IMG/VR virus record: IMGVR_UViG_3300043446_002609
Coordinates: 1 to 29,578 of that record
DNA: 29,578 nt
Source: a virus
Direction: 5' to 3' (one strand)
Within the stretch, counting starts at the first letter, position 1. Each line of letters begins with the position of its first letter. The notes under the pieces are model-generated. The model was not told where the DNA came from. It saw only the letters and a program-made list of their open reading frames with translations, and searched no databases. The translations under genes were made by a program, and so were the position numbers. Shown one piece after another: positions 12,823 to 21,580 of this stretch.

Positions 12823-13494
12823 TTAAATCGTTGAACTTTTTTCCAATGCTATAAAATAGGTTAATGCAAATTCCGCATGTGTCCATTGAGATATCAATTT
12901 AGAAGAGATCTCAACATTATAGTTTCCAGAAAACAACTTAAGATTGTCAATCAAAAACTCGAGTGAGAACTCTTTGTTTAGTGTATGCTTTTCTGAAAGC
13001 TCTATGTTATATGTATTAGCCGAAGCGTCTTTCGGGTCTAAAACCGACAAACTTAAATTACCATCAGCCGTACCCTTTAGAGCCATGACCGAATGACCAA
13101 GGACGGAAGCGGCTTTGCGGATTTGATTCAGTGTGTTGCTGGTGATAGCAAGTTTGATATCCGTCGATGGCATCTTAATCTCCTTCTGAGGAGTAGTAAG
13201 CACGGAAGGATTGGCAAAACGGTATTTGACCTTTGCCGAATCCGTCGATAGCACGGCCATATCATCGAGCAATTCAATATTGGCATCTTCCAAAAGGCCC
13301 ATGGCGGAAATGAATTCATTCAGATCATATACGCCAAATGTCTTCGAAAACGTTTCAGGCACTTGAACCGTAGCCATGATATTCTTGGCTTCGGCGATTG
13401 TAGAAAACGTCGAGCCTTCTTTGATGACCAGATTAGGATTGATTGACGCAAAATTTTTCAATACGTCAACCGTGAATTTAGATAGTTTAAGCAT
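12823..13494 (-). CDS. 45: Sliding clamp gp45
   Basis: This 223-aa protein (T4 gp45: 228 aa) starts KLSKFTVDVLKNFASINPNL, the typical gp45 opening, and keeps VPETFSKTFGVYDLNEFIS and the EFSLEFLIDNLKLFSGNYNVEIS region near the C terminus. It forms a trimeric ring that tethers gp43 and, in T4, also acts with gp55 and gp33 as the coactivator of late transcription. The next genes downstream are the GroES-like, Lar-like, gp44 and gp62 genes with very short gaps, so a single operon is likely. No Shine-Dalgarno sequence is visible. Confidence 0.94.
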   Translation of the reverse strand: MLKLSKFTVDVLKNFASINPNLVIKEGSTFSTIAEAKNIMATVQVPETFSKTFGVYDLNEFISAMGLLEDANIELLDDMAVLSTDSAKVKYRFANPSVLTTPQKEIKMPSTDIKLAITSNTLNQIRKAASVLGHSVMALKGTADGNLSLSVLDPKDASANTYNIELSEKHTLNKEFSLEFLIDNLKLFSGNYNVEISSKLISQWTHAEFALTYFIALEKSSTI

Positions 13495-13515
13495 AAGTAT
13501 TATTTGTGTAGATTG

Positions 13516-13815
13516 TTATTGTTGTTGTTGCCGTTGATCTTTTTCAGCAAAATTCAGATAAGCTCGAGCATCAATGAAATTGTCAGCATGATATACCAAA
13601 GCTGAGCGTTGAATCTTGAAAGCCGCCATCATCAATTCCACCATCCAACACGGCAAAGGATGGTCCAATTTGATTTGATAGTGCTGCTGAATCAATGCCG
13701 TCCAAGTCAATCCAATATTCTCATGCGAGAGACTGGCATCGCCATAGACTTTAGCACGTTCAGCTATGACCCTTTTCAGGACATCATCAGAGGATGTATC
13801 TAATTCAGATGACAT
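13516..13815 (-). CDS. DUF6378-like phage protein
   Basis: This 99-aa helical protein has the pattern I know from DUF6378: RAKVYGDASLSHENIGLTW near the N terminus (ERxxxYGD...NF), then CWMVELMMAAFKIQRSAL and HADNFIDARAYLNFAE (KIxR...DxxxDxAGY type). The function of the family is unknown; the conserved helices with acidic residues resemble the all-alpha nucleotide pyrophosphohydrolase style, but that is only an impression. The C terminus ends in RQQQQ from a run of TTG-type triplets on the plus strand. A strong terminator lies just upstream, so it should have its own promoter or start the gp45 operon. Confidence 0.65.
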   Translation of the reverse strand: MSSELDTSSDDVLKRVIAERAKVYGDASLSHENIGLTWTALIQQHYQIKLDHPLPCWMVELMMAAFKIQRSALVYHADNFIDARAYLNFAEKDQRQQQQ

Positions 13816-13828
13816 ATAAAAAACTCAA

Positions 13829-13865
13829 GGTGCCGAGCCTAACGTGATTGAATAGGCTCGGCACC
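13829..13865 (-). terminator. Factor-independent terminator after the winged-helix gene
   Basis: A perfect 12-bp stem GGTGCCGAGCCT/AGGCTCGGCACC with a 13-nt loop is followed on the minus strand by TTGAGTTTTTTATAT. It lies 18 nt past the stop codon of the 80-aa gene and before the DUF6378-like gene. Confidence 0.88.
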
Positions 13866-13883
13866 AGAGTCGTGGTATGACTA

Positions 13884-14126
13884 TTACTTGTTGATACGAT
13901 AACGATTCACCGTACCCCACTCAGTCTTACGAGCATTCGAATAGATCTTGAAGCCATGATCGAGACGAAGTGCACTAACGACGGCCGTAGGATTGGCAAT
14001 GCCAGCCTTGCGCGCGTCGCAGACCGAGAACTCAGTGCCAGCACTAAGCGTTTCGAGGATCGCGCCCTTCTGAGTGCCAGTGGCTTTGTAGTTCTTAGTC
14101 AGTTGTTTGATAGCATTCTTGCTCAT
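13884..14126 (-). CDS. Small winged-helix DNA-binding protein (HTH_39-like)
   Basis: This 80-aa basic protein reads TQKGAILETLSAGTEFSV then CDARKAGIANPTAVVSALR and GFKIYSNARKTEWG. This is the layout of the short phage winged-helix domain (helix, helix-turn-helix with NPTAVVSALR as recognition helix, then a beta wing), as in the HTH_39 family. It probably binds DNA and may regulate phage or host genes; targets are unknown. It is flanked by the AAA+ gene upstream (135-nt gap) and a strong terminator downstream, so it may be an independent, abundant transcript. Confidence 0.72.
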   Translation of the reverse strand: MSKNAIKQLTKNYKATGTQKGAILETLSAGTEFSVCDARKAGIANPTAVVSALRLDHGFKIYSNARKTEWGTVNRYRINK

Positions 14127-14261
14127 TTTATTTGTTTTCTTTCAATGACTGATTTGTGTTGTTGTCTGATGATGATACCTCAGTCAAAATATCACCACCA
14201 GAATTGTTGACTATAATAAACCATGTTGCATAATTTGTACACAACATTGTTTCCTGCAGGC

Positions 14262-15509
14262 TTAGAATGTAGGTTCGTTCGCAGAAGAAGTCGAATACGC
14301 CGCAGGAGGGGTCGGTGCAGCAATGTCCACTTTGGATTCAGCCGGAACAATCGACGGATCGATTTTCGAATATAGGTCCAAGAAGGCATTCTTGGTGTCC
14401 GTGTCAAATCTCGAGATGCACAAATTGATGGCTCGAGAACGATCGCCATAGATTGCAAACGACTTGGCAATATGACACAACCGACGAGTTGAGATGACTT
14501 CCTCGATAGCTTCCTGCTCGAAAGTCTTACGAATGACTTCAGACCAATCTACAAGCTTCGTAGCAAAGTCCTCGTCGATGCGGCCAAACTTCTCCATGTG
14601 CTTCATGATGATCTTGCGTTCAGTGCCTTTGGGAGCATACGGTTGCTCAATAGTAGCTACGAACCGCTCGAGGAATGCCTCGTCGATGATCGTAGCCGCC
14701 GCAAAGCGGCCATCATCAGAGCCGCGGCCTTTAGTGTTCGCCGTAGCAATCACATTAAAGCCTCTGGCTGGCTGAATGACTTGACCGGTCTTTTTGATTA
14801 GAACTGGATTGCCTTCGAGCACGCCTTGAAGACACATAATTTTATTCGAGCCGCGATCGATTTCGTCAATCAGAAGCAGGCAGCCACGTTCCATTGCTTT
14901 AATCACTGGGCCCTTGCAAAAGACCGTCTCACCGGCAATCAGGCGAAAGCCGCCGATCAAATCATCCTCATCCGTCTCAGGTGAAATCTGGACTCGAATA
15001 TACTCACGCTTGAGCTTGGCACAGCATTGCTCGACCATCTTAGTCTTGCCGTTGCCGGACAGACCGGAGATAAAGATCGGAAAGAAGTGCTCGGAAGCCA
15101 CGGCTTGAAGCACCGTGTCGTATTCACCCCAGCGAACATAAGTCGGGTCGATCTCGGGCACGTAAATCTCGTCATTGGCGAGCGACTGAATTGCTTGAGC
15201 GAGTTTGAAAGTCGCCGTAGGAGCCGGCGTGGCCGTGACGGAGTGAGTGGATGCCGGCGCGGTCGTGACGTCTGAAGTGGATGCTACCACCGAATTAGAT
15301 AGGCTAGCTTCGATAGCATTCAGGTCGTACATGCCACGGCCGGACCGGAATCGCGCGTTGGTGATGTTTTCGTTGATGACGGTCCAAGACACATCGAGCT
15401 TACGAGCCACATCGACAAGAATGTCGCGATGGAGAGAGGTTTGACCGGGATATTTTGCACGAGTTGAATCGAGCACCTGTTTCACTGACTGTTTAATCAC
15501 GTTTTGCAT
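14262..15509 (-). CDS. cobS: MoxR/CobS-type AAA+ ATPase
   Basis: This 415-aa protein has three parts. Residues 1-70 look like a small helical domain (SWTVINENITNARF). Residues about 71-100 are a Thr/Ala/Ser/Pro-rich linker. From about 105 it is an AAA+ module: Walker A GLSGNGKT (149-156), a CobS-like SPETDEDDLIGGFRL segment, Walker B LLLIDEID (211-218), sensor 1 VIATANTKGRG and an arginine-finger region DEAFLERFVATIE. CobS homologues are core genes of T4-like cyanophages, where their role is not settled. Here it stands directly downstream of a VWA-domain gene, the usual MoxR-VWA pairing. The pair probably remodels a protein complex; cobalt insertion is not implied. Confidence 0.88.
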   Translation of the reverse strand: MQNVIKQSVKQVLDSTRAKYPGQTSLHRDILVDVARKLDVSWTVINENITNARFRSGRGMYDLNAIEASLSNSVVASTSDVTTAPASTHSVTATPAPTATFKLAQAIQSLANDEIYVPEIDPTYVRWGEYDTVLQAVASEHFFPIFISGLSGNGKTKMVEQCCAKLKREYIRVQISPETDEDDLIGGFRLIAGETVFCKGPVIKAMERGCLLLIDEIDRGSNKIMCLQGVLEGNPVLIKKTGQVIQPARGFNVIATANTKGRGSDDGRFAAATIIDEAFLERFVATIEQPYAPKGTERKIIMKHMEKFGRIDEDFATKLVDWSEVIRKTFEQEAIEEVISTRRLCHIAKSFAIYGDRSRAINLCISRFDTDTKNAFLDLYSKIDPSIVPAESKVDIAAPTPPAAYSTSSANEPTF

Positions 15510-15600
15510 AATTTATTCTGAGACCATTTTACCAAGTAACTGTCAATTGTACATGTTTATTTACAAGAGAATCTTCTTGAAAATCAACTACTTGCATAAG

Positions 15601-17811
15601 TTACGCTATTTTCGCAGCGAACTTATTGAGAAGAACACGGCTTTCATTCTTATTGCTATTGAATTTCACAAAAGCCGTAGTGAGTTTGTTGACCGTTATC
15701 TTGACATCATTGTCAAATTCAGGATCGAAAGATTCATCCTCATCGATAGCCAAGTCGCTTGGAACACCAAGCACATAGTATGCATCAAAGCCATAGCCAC
15801 CGGCAATTTCGACAAGACCGTTTTTCTTGTAGCTGGTATAGTTGGCCAGATTTTTAGTATAGTTGACTTGGCCGCTCTTTTTATCTATGAGTGATTGATT
15901 GATCTTTTTCTGTGCGGCCTTATTGTTGCATGGAATAAAGAAACTCACGGTAGTGCAATCACATGTTTTGGCCAGATTTTCAATCATGATCGGATACATT
16001 GTATCAAAACTGCAGTCAGGCAATGAAAGCTTCCGGCCGTTTAGCACACCAATCGTTTCATTGGCATACCGGTGTGTCATATGTTTATGTGCTTCTTGCT
16101 TTTCAATTAACGAAAGTCTACCACCATCACCATCCGTAAGAAACATGACGGTCATTTTTTGAACCGGATTATTTTTGCGAAAATTTTTGACGATTATGTG
16201 CGCCGCAACAGCCGTTTCAGCAAGTGGAGTTCCATCGAGTGTTTCGTATTCACTTAAGATAGTGGGACGAATGTAATTCGACGCTGAAGAAGCACCAAGA
16301 GTACGGTTCTTGTACCATGCGCTCTGAGCGCAAACTTGATCGACTGCTTCGGAAAATTCACTCTTGCTCATATCACTTGAGAAGATTTCAATCAGCTTAA
16401 GATAAGCAAGGCACAATTCATCATTTGCCGCATTTTTGTAATAAGTGTTCGATACGTTCAGATCATGCTGAGTAGTAAAGCCATACACTCGAAATGGAAT
16501 GTTGAGATTCCTGCAAAACATAACCAGATTGACGGTTTGCTCGAGCACGGCCGACATGGCATAATTCATCGAGGAGGAATAGTCAACAAAGAAGATCATG
16601 CCATGGTTCTTCGCGTCGGCCAGCTTCGTGATCGACTTGAAAATATCATCTTCAAACTTGTATGAGTGAAGGCGATTCACGTTCAGCGTACCGGTAGACG
16701 ACTGGCTCGAGCGAGAGTATTGGTATGCCGCTTTACGTCTATTGAATTCGTTTGAAAGAGTGCTCACGTACTTCTTGGAGCGATTGCGTATGTCCGCGAT
16801 AGCCTTGACAACATCCGGATTTGTCATCAATTCAGTATATTTAGCGACAGATTTTTTGCGAGCACTAAGAATTGTCTTGTATGGGATGATGATCGAATCG
16901 ATCTGAGAATCACTAGGCTGGCAAAAAAACTTCTTACTATGATCGACTACGGCCATGTTCTTGACGCATTCTTCGAAGGCACTCAAAGTTTGAGCTTGCA
17001 ATTCCGGATTAGACGATGGAATATTCGAAGCACTCGAAGAAGTCGTGGTCTGCTCGGTTTGCTCGGTTTGCTCGGTCATATCCTGAGTCTGAGACTCAGT
17101 GGCATTAGAATTTGAATCATCAGAGTCAGAACTTTCCTGACTACCCATAGAATCATCATTGTCCGGAGTCTCATCCTGATTGTCCGTAGACTTCTCATCC
17201 AATACAGGCTTTTGCTGCTTTTCTTCCTGCTTCTTATTAGCCAGAGCCGCAATGTCCTTGCAGACTTCGAGCACTTCATTAAAATCCTTGGTCATATAAG
17301 CGCGTTTATACAAAGCCATCTCCTCGTCCGAGAGAGGAACCGGAATGATGCCGCGAGTCTTGGCATGGATGTTAAAGCGATCGAGCATGGAGAGCTTAGC
17401 TAACTCTTTGCCTTTGACACCGAAGAAATTGTCCGCAGCCAGCTTAGAATAAGCTTGGCGGAAAGAAACGCTCAGGCCCGGATACGAGTCCTGAATCATG
17501 CGTTCGATGCGGACATCCTCAACGACATTGCATACGTCGAAGGGAACACCAGGGCAGGCCTGATGAAAAAGTTCGTGGCCATTGGCCGGCGTGAAGAGGG
17601 CATGACCGACTTCATGCCCACACAGAAGATCATAGACCGCTTTGCCTTTGTCTTCCCAGACCGGAAGACCAAGGACGCGAGCCTTGACATCAAAGAAAGC
17701 CGTCCTGTAATTGCCATGCTGCACGCGGAGATTTTCCTTTGCGAGGAGCTTGGCGAGCATACCTTGCTGCTCGAGATTTACCGACTTAATATTGTTATTG
17801 ACTTGTTCCAT
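15601..17811 (-). CDS. VWA-domain protein with N-terminal HExxH metallopeptidase-like region
   Basis: This 736-aa protein is the partner of the CobS-type ATPase. Near the N terminus is a zinc peptidase-type motif, LLCGHEVGHALFTP (HEVGH at 66-70), followed by CNVVEDVRIERM, whose glutamates could supply the third ligand. Residues about 190-280 are an acidic, Gln/Ser/Thr-rich low-complexity region including three TEQ repeats (DNA at 17051-17077). The VWA domain has the MIDAS DxSxS in FFVDYSSSMNYA (about residue 400) and a later VMFLTDGDGG. The layout recalls CobT and DUF2201-type proteins paired with MoxR ATPases. The work of the complex in phage is unknown. The ATG context (CTCAGAATGG) lacks a Shine-Dalgarno sequence. 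Confidence 0.82.
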   Translation of the reverse strand: MEQVNNNIKSVNLEQQGMLAKLLAKENLRVQHGNYRTAFFDVKARVLGLPVWEDKGKAVYDLLCGHEVGHALFTPANGHELFHQACPGVPFDVCNVVEDVRIERMIQDSYPGLSVSFRQAYSKLAADNFFGVKGKELAKLSMLDRFNIHAKTRGIIPVPLSDEEMALYKRAYMTKDFNEVLEVCKDIAALANKKQEEKQQKPVLDEKSTDNQDETPDNDDSMGSQESSDSDDSNSNATESQTQDMTEQTEQTEQTTTSSSASNIPSSNPELQAQTLSAFEECVKNMAVVDHSKKFFCQPSDSQIDSIIIPYKTILSARKKSVAKYTELMTNPDVVKAIADIRNRSKKYVSTLSNEFNRRKAAYQYSRSSQSSTGTLNVNRLHSYKFEDDIFKSITKLADAKNHGMIFFVDYSSSMNYAMSAVLEQTVNLVMFCRNLNIPFRVYGFTTQHDLNVSNTYYKNAANDELCLAYLKLIEIFSSDMSKSEFSEAVDQVCAQSAWYKNRTLGASSASNYIRPTILSEYETLDGTPLAETAVAAHIIVKNFRKNNPVQKMTVMFLTDGDGGRLSLIEKQEAHKHMTHRYANETIGVLNGRKLSLPDCSFDTMYPIMIENLAKTCDCTTVSFFIPCNNKAAQKKINQSLIDKKSGQVNYTKNLANYTSYKKNGLVEIAGGYGFDAYYVLGVPSDLAIDEDESFDPEFDNDVKITVNKLTTAFVKFNSNKNESRVLLNKFAAKIA

Positions 17812-17938
17812 TCTGAGATAATAATACCATAGAATCTTAGTTTGTAAACAAGAAAATGAAAGAAAATCAGGCTGATAATCAGCTACTTACACACGGACCA
17901 TAAAATAGCCCAAAAGGTAGCTCAATTGATAGAAAGAA

Positions 17939-19660
17939 TCAAAGCACATCTTCTTCGGTATAAGCCGAAAAGTTATTGCTTTTGGTAAACTTAATCATTC
18001 TATCGAACTTGCCAACATGCATATCAGGCCTGTGAGATATGATAAAGACATTCGTATTGGTCAAGGTTTTGATAATCTTGAAAAGATTGTCGACACCATC
18101 CGCATCCAATGATGAATCCAACACTTCATCTAAAATAAGCAAGTTAGTTGAATTATGATTCTTCAACTTGGCAATTTGCCTCCATGCAAATAAGATAGCC
18201 AAATTCAATCTTCCCTTCTCTCCTTCAGAAAATGAGGAATATGAAAAATCATCGCGATGCCGGGATCGGATCGATTCATTAAATGATTCGTCTAGCGTAA
18301 ATGATACAAAAAAATCTAGGACATTCAGGTATTGATTGATAAGCTTGTTCATGATTGGAACATATTGCTTGATCACTTTAGCCTTGATACCTGTATCTCG
18401 AAGCATCTCCTGCACAATATCCAAGTAAGCGCGTTCTTCTACCTGATTACTTTTAAGTTCAGATAGACGTGCCAAATCAGCCTGACTCTGCGATAGTTCC
18501 GTTTCGGCTTGACGAGTATCAGTCACGGTCGACGACTGAAGCTTTTGCTTTAGATTGTTAATCTGACCATTAAGAGAATCAATTGAAGCCTGAATGCCAG
18601 TACTAGCCATGTGCAGCTTTTTGAGTTCAGCCATGGAATTCTTGGCATCATTCAGAATATTCTGATTGTTTTCTCGGGACTGCGCCAATTGCTTCAGACC
18701 TTCTGAGAATTCATTTAGCCTGCTGAGCGTGGAATTCAAACGATTGGTTTTCAAATCCGACGAAATGATTTGTTCACATGTAGGACAGTTATCATTACGA
18801 GAATAGAAATCATGCTCTTTCTGTACACGCTTTTGATTCTGCACAATCTGAGCATGAAATCCATCTAGCTGCAGTTGTTTTTTAGAAGATGCATTTAACT
18901 CATCTTCGACCCTTTGAAACTTAAGATTGTATTCTTCTTCAAATTTAATCAGCTGATTTTTCTTTTGAGATATATCCAATTCAATTGCTAAGATCTCATT
19001 CTGAATAGAGCGTTCATGTTCACCTTCGATCTGTTTTAGATCATTCAGATGCTTGATCTGGAGTGTGACCTTTCCTTTGGCAATGGCCAACTGATTCTCA
19101 ACATCTTTGATATTATCTCGAGACTTGGCTAGCTTCTCTTTGATTAGTGTGTTCATGTCCGAGAAGATTGAGATATCGAGCAAATCTTCAATCACACCAC
19201 GCCGGTCCCAAATCGGCATTTGCATAAATGGCACAAAGTTGCCAGAACCAAGGACAACAATCTGATTAAAAGACTTCTTGTTCAACTTCAATATTGAATT
19301 CTCCAGAATCTTCTGATAGTCTCGAGAATGCGATTCCTGATTGAGCAGAACAGAATTTTTCCAGATCTCAAATATAGACGGCTTATATCCACGGACAATT
19401 CGATACTTATCCTGTCCGATAGAAAAATTGATTTGAACCTCACAATTCTTTCCATTGACAGAATTGATAAGCTGAGGATTTTTGATATCACGATGAGGTT
19501 TGCCAAACAAACCAAATGAAAGAGCATCAAGCAAAGTAGATTTACCGGCTCCATTAGAACCTATGATAAGTGACGTTGCGCTCTTATCCAAGCAGATCGT
19601 CACAGGCGAATCTCCGGATGATAAGAAATTCTTATATGTTACAGAATGAAAAGTTATCAT
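17939..19660 (-). CDS. 46: Recombination endonuclease subunit gp46 (Rad50-like)
   Basis: This 573-aa protein (T4 gp46: 560 aa) is an SMC/Rad50-type ATPase. It has Walker A IIGSNGAGKSTLLDAL (about 32-47), long coiled-coil segments on either side of a zinc hook CPTC (about 291-294), the ABC signature FSEGEKGRLNLAI and Walker B LLILDEVLDSSLDADG (about 506-521). With gp47 it resects DNA ends for recombination-dependent replication. Its ATG overlaps the gp47 stop by 4 nt (ATGA), so the two are coupled. A 127-nt gap without a clear terminator separates it from the VWA gene. Confidence 0.96.
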   Translation of the reverse strand: MITFHSVTYKNFLSSGDSPVTICLDKSATSLIIGSNGAGKSTLLDALSFGLFGKPHRDIKNPQLINSVNGKNCEVQINFSIGQDKYRIVRGYKPSIFEIWKNSVLLNQESHSRDYQKILENSILKLNKKSFNQIVVLGSGNFVPFMQMPIWDRRGVIEDLLDISIFSDMNTLIKEKLAKSRDNIKDVENQLAIAKGKVTLQIKHLNDLKQIEGEHERSIQNEILAIELDISQKKNQLIKFEEEYNLKFQRVEDELNASSKKQLQLDGFHAQIVQNQKRVQKEHDFYSRNDNCPTCEQIISSDLKTNRLNSTLSRLNEFSEGLKQLAQSRENNQNILNDAKNSMAELKKLHMASTGIQASIDSLNGQINNLKQKLQSSTVTDTRQAETELSQSQADLARLSELKSNQVEERAYLDIVQEMLRDTGIKAKVIKQYVPIMNKLINQYLNVLDFFVSFTLDESFNESIRSRHRDDFSYSSFSEGEKGRLNLAILFAWRQIAKLKNHNSTNLLILDEVLDSSLDADGVDNLFKIIKTLTNTNVFIISHRPDMHVGKFDRMIKFTKSNNFSAYTEEDVL

Positions 19661-20721
19661 GATTCAATTGACTGAGCTTCAACGTACAATTCTTGCATCA
19701 TTGTCTTCAGACGTTCTTTATTCAAGCTAGTCTCAACTCCATCGATATATGAATGCAAAAGCTTTCCAGTGTCTTCCAGATTGATCTGCTGATCTTCAAC
19801 TTGATTGGATGTAAATTCTTCAAATGACTCGATGATGCGTGGAGGTTCTATTGGTCCGGCATCTTGTACCTGTTCAACAAACTTGTCAAACTTGATCGGA
19901 TCACTCTTCTTGGCAACCACGATCTTCACATATTTTCCAGAGACTTTGGAAGGATCAAAATATGTCAGGCCATTCTGATCATTATACACCAATCGCTCAA
20001 ACAAAGTAAATGGATTTTTTACCTGTGTCAGTTCGCGAGTCGATGTATCAAGCACATGGAAATACTTGGGATCGTCACAATCGGCCCAAGTCTGCTCAAA
20101 CTGAGTTCCAAGATAATGAATATTATCACGAGTCGATTTGGTATGATAATGTCCAGATAACACCATCTCAAATCTTTTGAATAGAGAAGCATCCATGCCA
20201 TGATCAGAAGCTGGCTGTCCTTTCATCATTTCAAATCCAGCCAGTTCCAAATGCCCAATAAGTATTGGTGCCGAGACCGTAGATATAAATTTTATAGACT
20301 CATCGTAATTGTCTGGTGCAATCCATGGAAGAAATGCCAGATTCAAGCCATCAATCTGCTTCATGGTCGGCTTCATGATGATCTCGACATTCTCGATAAA
20401 GTAACCAAGGACCTCGCGCAGACCACAGAGCTCGTTCGTATTCTTATAAGCAACATCATGATTGCCTGGAATGATTATCATGTTCATACCATTTTCGGTC
20501 AATGGTTCTAAAAATGATTTACGTGTACGATAAAGAGCCTTGAAGCTCACATACTTGCGATGATCTAGATAATCACCTCCATGAATCACGGTCTTGATGC
20601 CATGTTCTTTGCAATAAGGAAAGAAAATATCGCGATAGAACTTGTCCGAATAGTCCAGAAAAACATCAGAAGCATTTCTCTGACCGGCATGTGTGTCGTT
20701 GATGATAGCTATCTTACTCAT
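19657..20721 (-). CDS. 47: Recombination endonuclease subunit gp47 (Mre11-like)
   Basis: This 354-aa protein (T4 gp47: 339 aa) has all metallophosphoesterase motifs in order: AIINDTHAGQRN, VIHGGDYLDH, IIIPGNHDVAY, LIGHLELAG and VLSGHYHTKS. It is the nuclease partner of gp46. The ATG shares one base with the gp55 stop (TAATG), and a weak GAG lies 6 nt upstream. Genes 55, 47 and 46 therefore form a tightly coupled group in the T4 order. Confidence 0.96.
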   Translation of the reverse strand: MSKIAIINDTHAGQRNASDVFLDYSDKFYRDIFFPYCKEHGIKTVIHGGDYLDHRKYVSFKALYRTRKSFLEPLTENGMNMIIIPGNHDVAYKNTNELCGLREVLGYFIENVEIIMKPTMKQIDGLNLAFLPWIAPDNYDESIKFISTVSAPILIGHLELAGFEMMKGQPASDHGMDASLFKRFEMVLSGHYHTKSTRDNIHYLGTQFEQTWADCDDPKYFHVLDTSTRELTQVKNPFTLFERLVYNDQNGLTYFDPSKVSGKYVKIVVAKKSDPIKFDKFVEQVQDAGPIEPPRIIESFEEFTSNQVEDQQINLEDTGKLLHSYIDGVETSLNKERLKTMMQELYVEAQSIES

Positions 20722-21380
20722 TATTTCTCGGTGATAAACAATTCCAATTCAACAGAAGTGCCTTTAGACTTCTTAGGTTGTTTATTCTTGCTCTTCAGTT
20801 GTTTGCCGAATTCCTTTATTTTCTTATCGCGATCATGCAGATTCTCCGTCTTATGACGAATGCGTTCAACAATGCTTTCTCCATTCATAGAACCTTCAGA
20901 TGCATCACCAAAGCTAGCGAAACTTTCAATTCCAGCATGTTCCATGTATAGCAACTTTATATCTTGGCATTTCTTTTCCTTTTGAATCCTGCGGATAAAA
21001 GCAAAATAGCAGATCTGAGTGAAATAAGCAAATGCGTTTGGAAGACCTGTACGAGTACCGGCATTCACATTAAAATTACTTACGGCTCGCAAACAATTCT
21101 CAACCGCATCCATGACCATGTCTTCGCGGTATGTGTATCGAATAAAGTTAGGCTTATGAGAAAGACCTTCGGCAATCTTAAGCAAGCATTCTCCAATATA
21201 TTCTGTGATTGGCGGTTCAGCTTGTTTCAGCTTCTTGGCTTTCTTGATAGATTTGATATAATCAACTACGGCCTGAGAAAAATTAGCATTATTCACGTAA
21301 TGCGGTCGCTCTGAAGGTTTTATCTTTTTGGCCGGACTATCGATAAGTGTTTCGCTCATATTCTGAATACTATATTTCAT
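20721..21380 (-). CDS. 55: Late-transcription sigma factor gp55
   Basis: This protein of up to 219 aa (T4: 185) matches gp55: YVNNANFSQAVVDYIKS, ITEYIGECLLKIAEGLSHKP with a YREDMVMDAVENCLRAVSNF helix, and NAFAYFTQICYFAFIRRIQKE, which corresponds to T4 [21 protein letters not shown]. This is the divergent sigma region 2 that recognises the TATAAATA late -10 element, and nine such octamers occur in this window. The ATG at 21359 (MSETL) is an alternative start that removes 7 residues. No Shine-Dalgarno sequence is present at either. Confidence 0.94.
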   Translation of the reverse strand: MKYSIQNMSETLIDSPAKKIKPSERPHYVNNANFSQAVVDYIKSIKKAKKLKQAEPPITEYIGECLLKIAEGLSHKPNFIRYTYREDMVMDAVENCLRAVSNFNVNAGTRTGLPNAFAYFTQICYFAFIRRIQKEKKCQDIKLLYMEHAGIESFASFGDASEGSMNGESIVERIRHKTENLHDRDKKIKEFGKQLKSKNKQPKKSKGTSVELELFITEK

Positions 21381-21544
21381 TTTTATTAAAAGTACAATGA
21401 TATTTTACTATATCGTAAAAAACAATTGTAATTATATGCTGTACATAATTTAAGCTCACCAGTACAATTGGTCCAGACCTCAGGCAGTTATCAGGGATTA
21501 TCAAGGTGCGATAATTGAAGATAGAAGAAGACAGAGATCAACAG

Positions 21545-21579
21545 AAGCTAATAGAATAATACTGCGAGAGTATTAGCTT
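21545..21579 (-). other. Competing hairpins downstream of the 150-aa gene
   Basis: AAGCTAATA/TATTAGCTT (21545-21553 with 21571-21579) and AATACT/AGTATT (21558-21563 with 21569-21574) share bases, so only one can form. They start just after the stop at 21581 on the transcribed strand. No U tract follows, so termination is doubtful. The surrounding noncoding stretch (21381-21580) is AT-rich and otherwise empty as far as I can see. Confidence 0.35.
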
Positions 21580-21580
21580 A

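Noticed and set aside
13516-13540. Run of TTG-type triplets as a microsatellite or binding site
   Set aside because: It encodes the terminal RQQQQ of the DUF6378-like protein and is short.
14223-14247. Hairpin ATGTTG/CAACAT downstream of the CobS-type gene as a terminator
   Set aside because: It has only 6 AT-rich pairs, a 13-nt loop and no U tract.
15541-15546. Minus-strand TTGACA before the CobS-type gene as a -35 element
   Set aside because: No acceptable -10 lies 16-18 nt downstream.
17051-17077. Three 9-bp tandem repeats (TGCTCGGTT) as a possible regulatory array
   Set aside because: They are in frame and code for TEQ repeats in the acidic spacer of the VWA protein.
17871-17883. Palindrome GCTGATAATCAGC after gp46 as a terminator
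   Set aside because: The stem is short with almost no loop, and no proper U tract follows on the minus strand.
17906-17935. tRNA 5'-half-like sequence on the plus strand (GGTAGCTCAATTGATAGA resembles a D arm)
   Set aside because: The D stem does not close (GCTC faces GAAA), and the sequence runs into the gp46 coding end with no anticodon or T arm.
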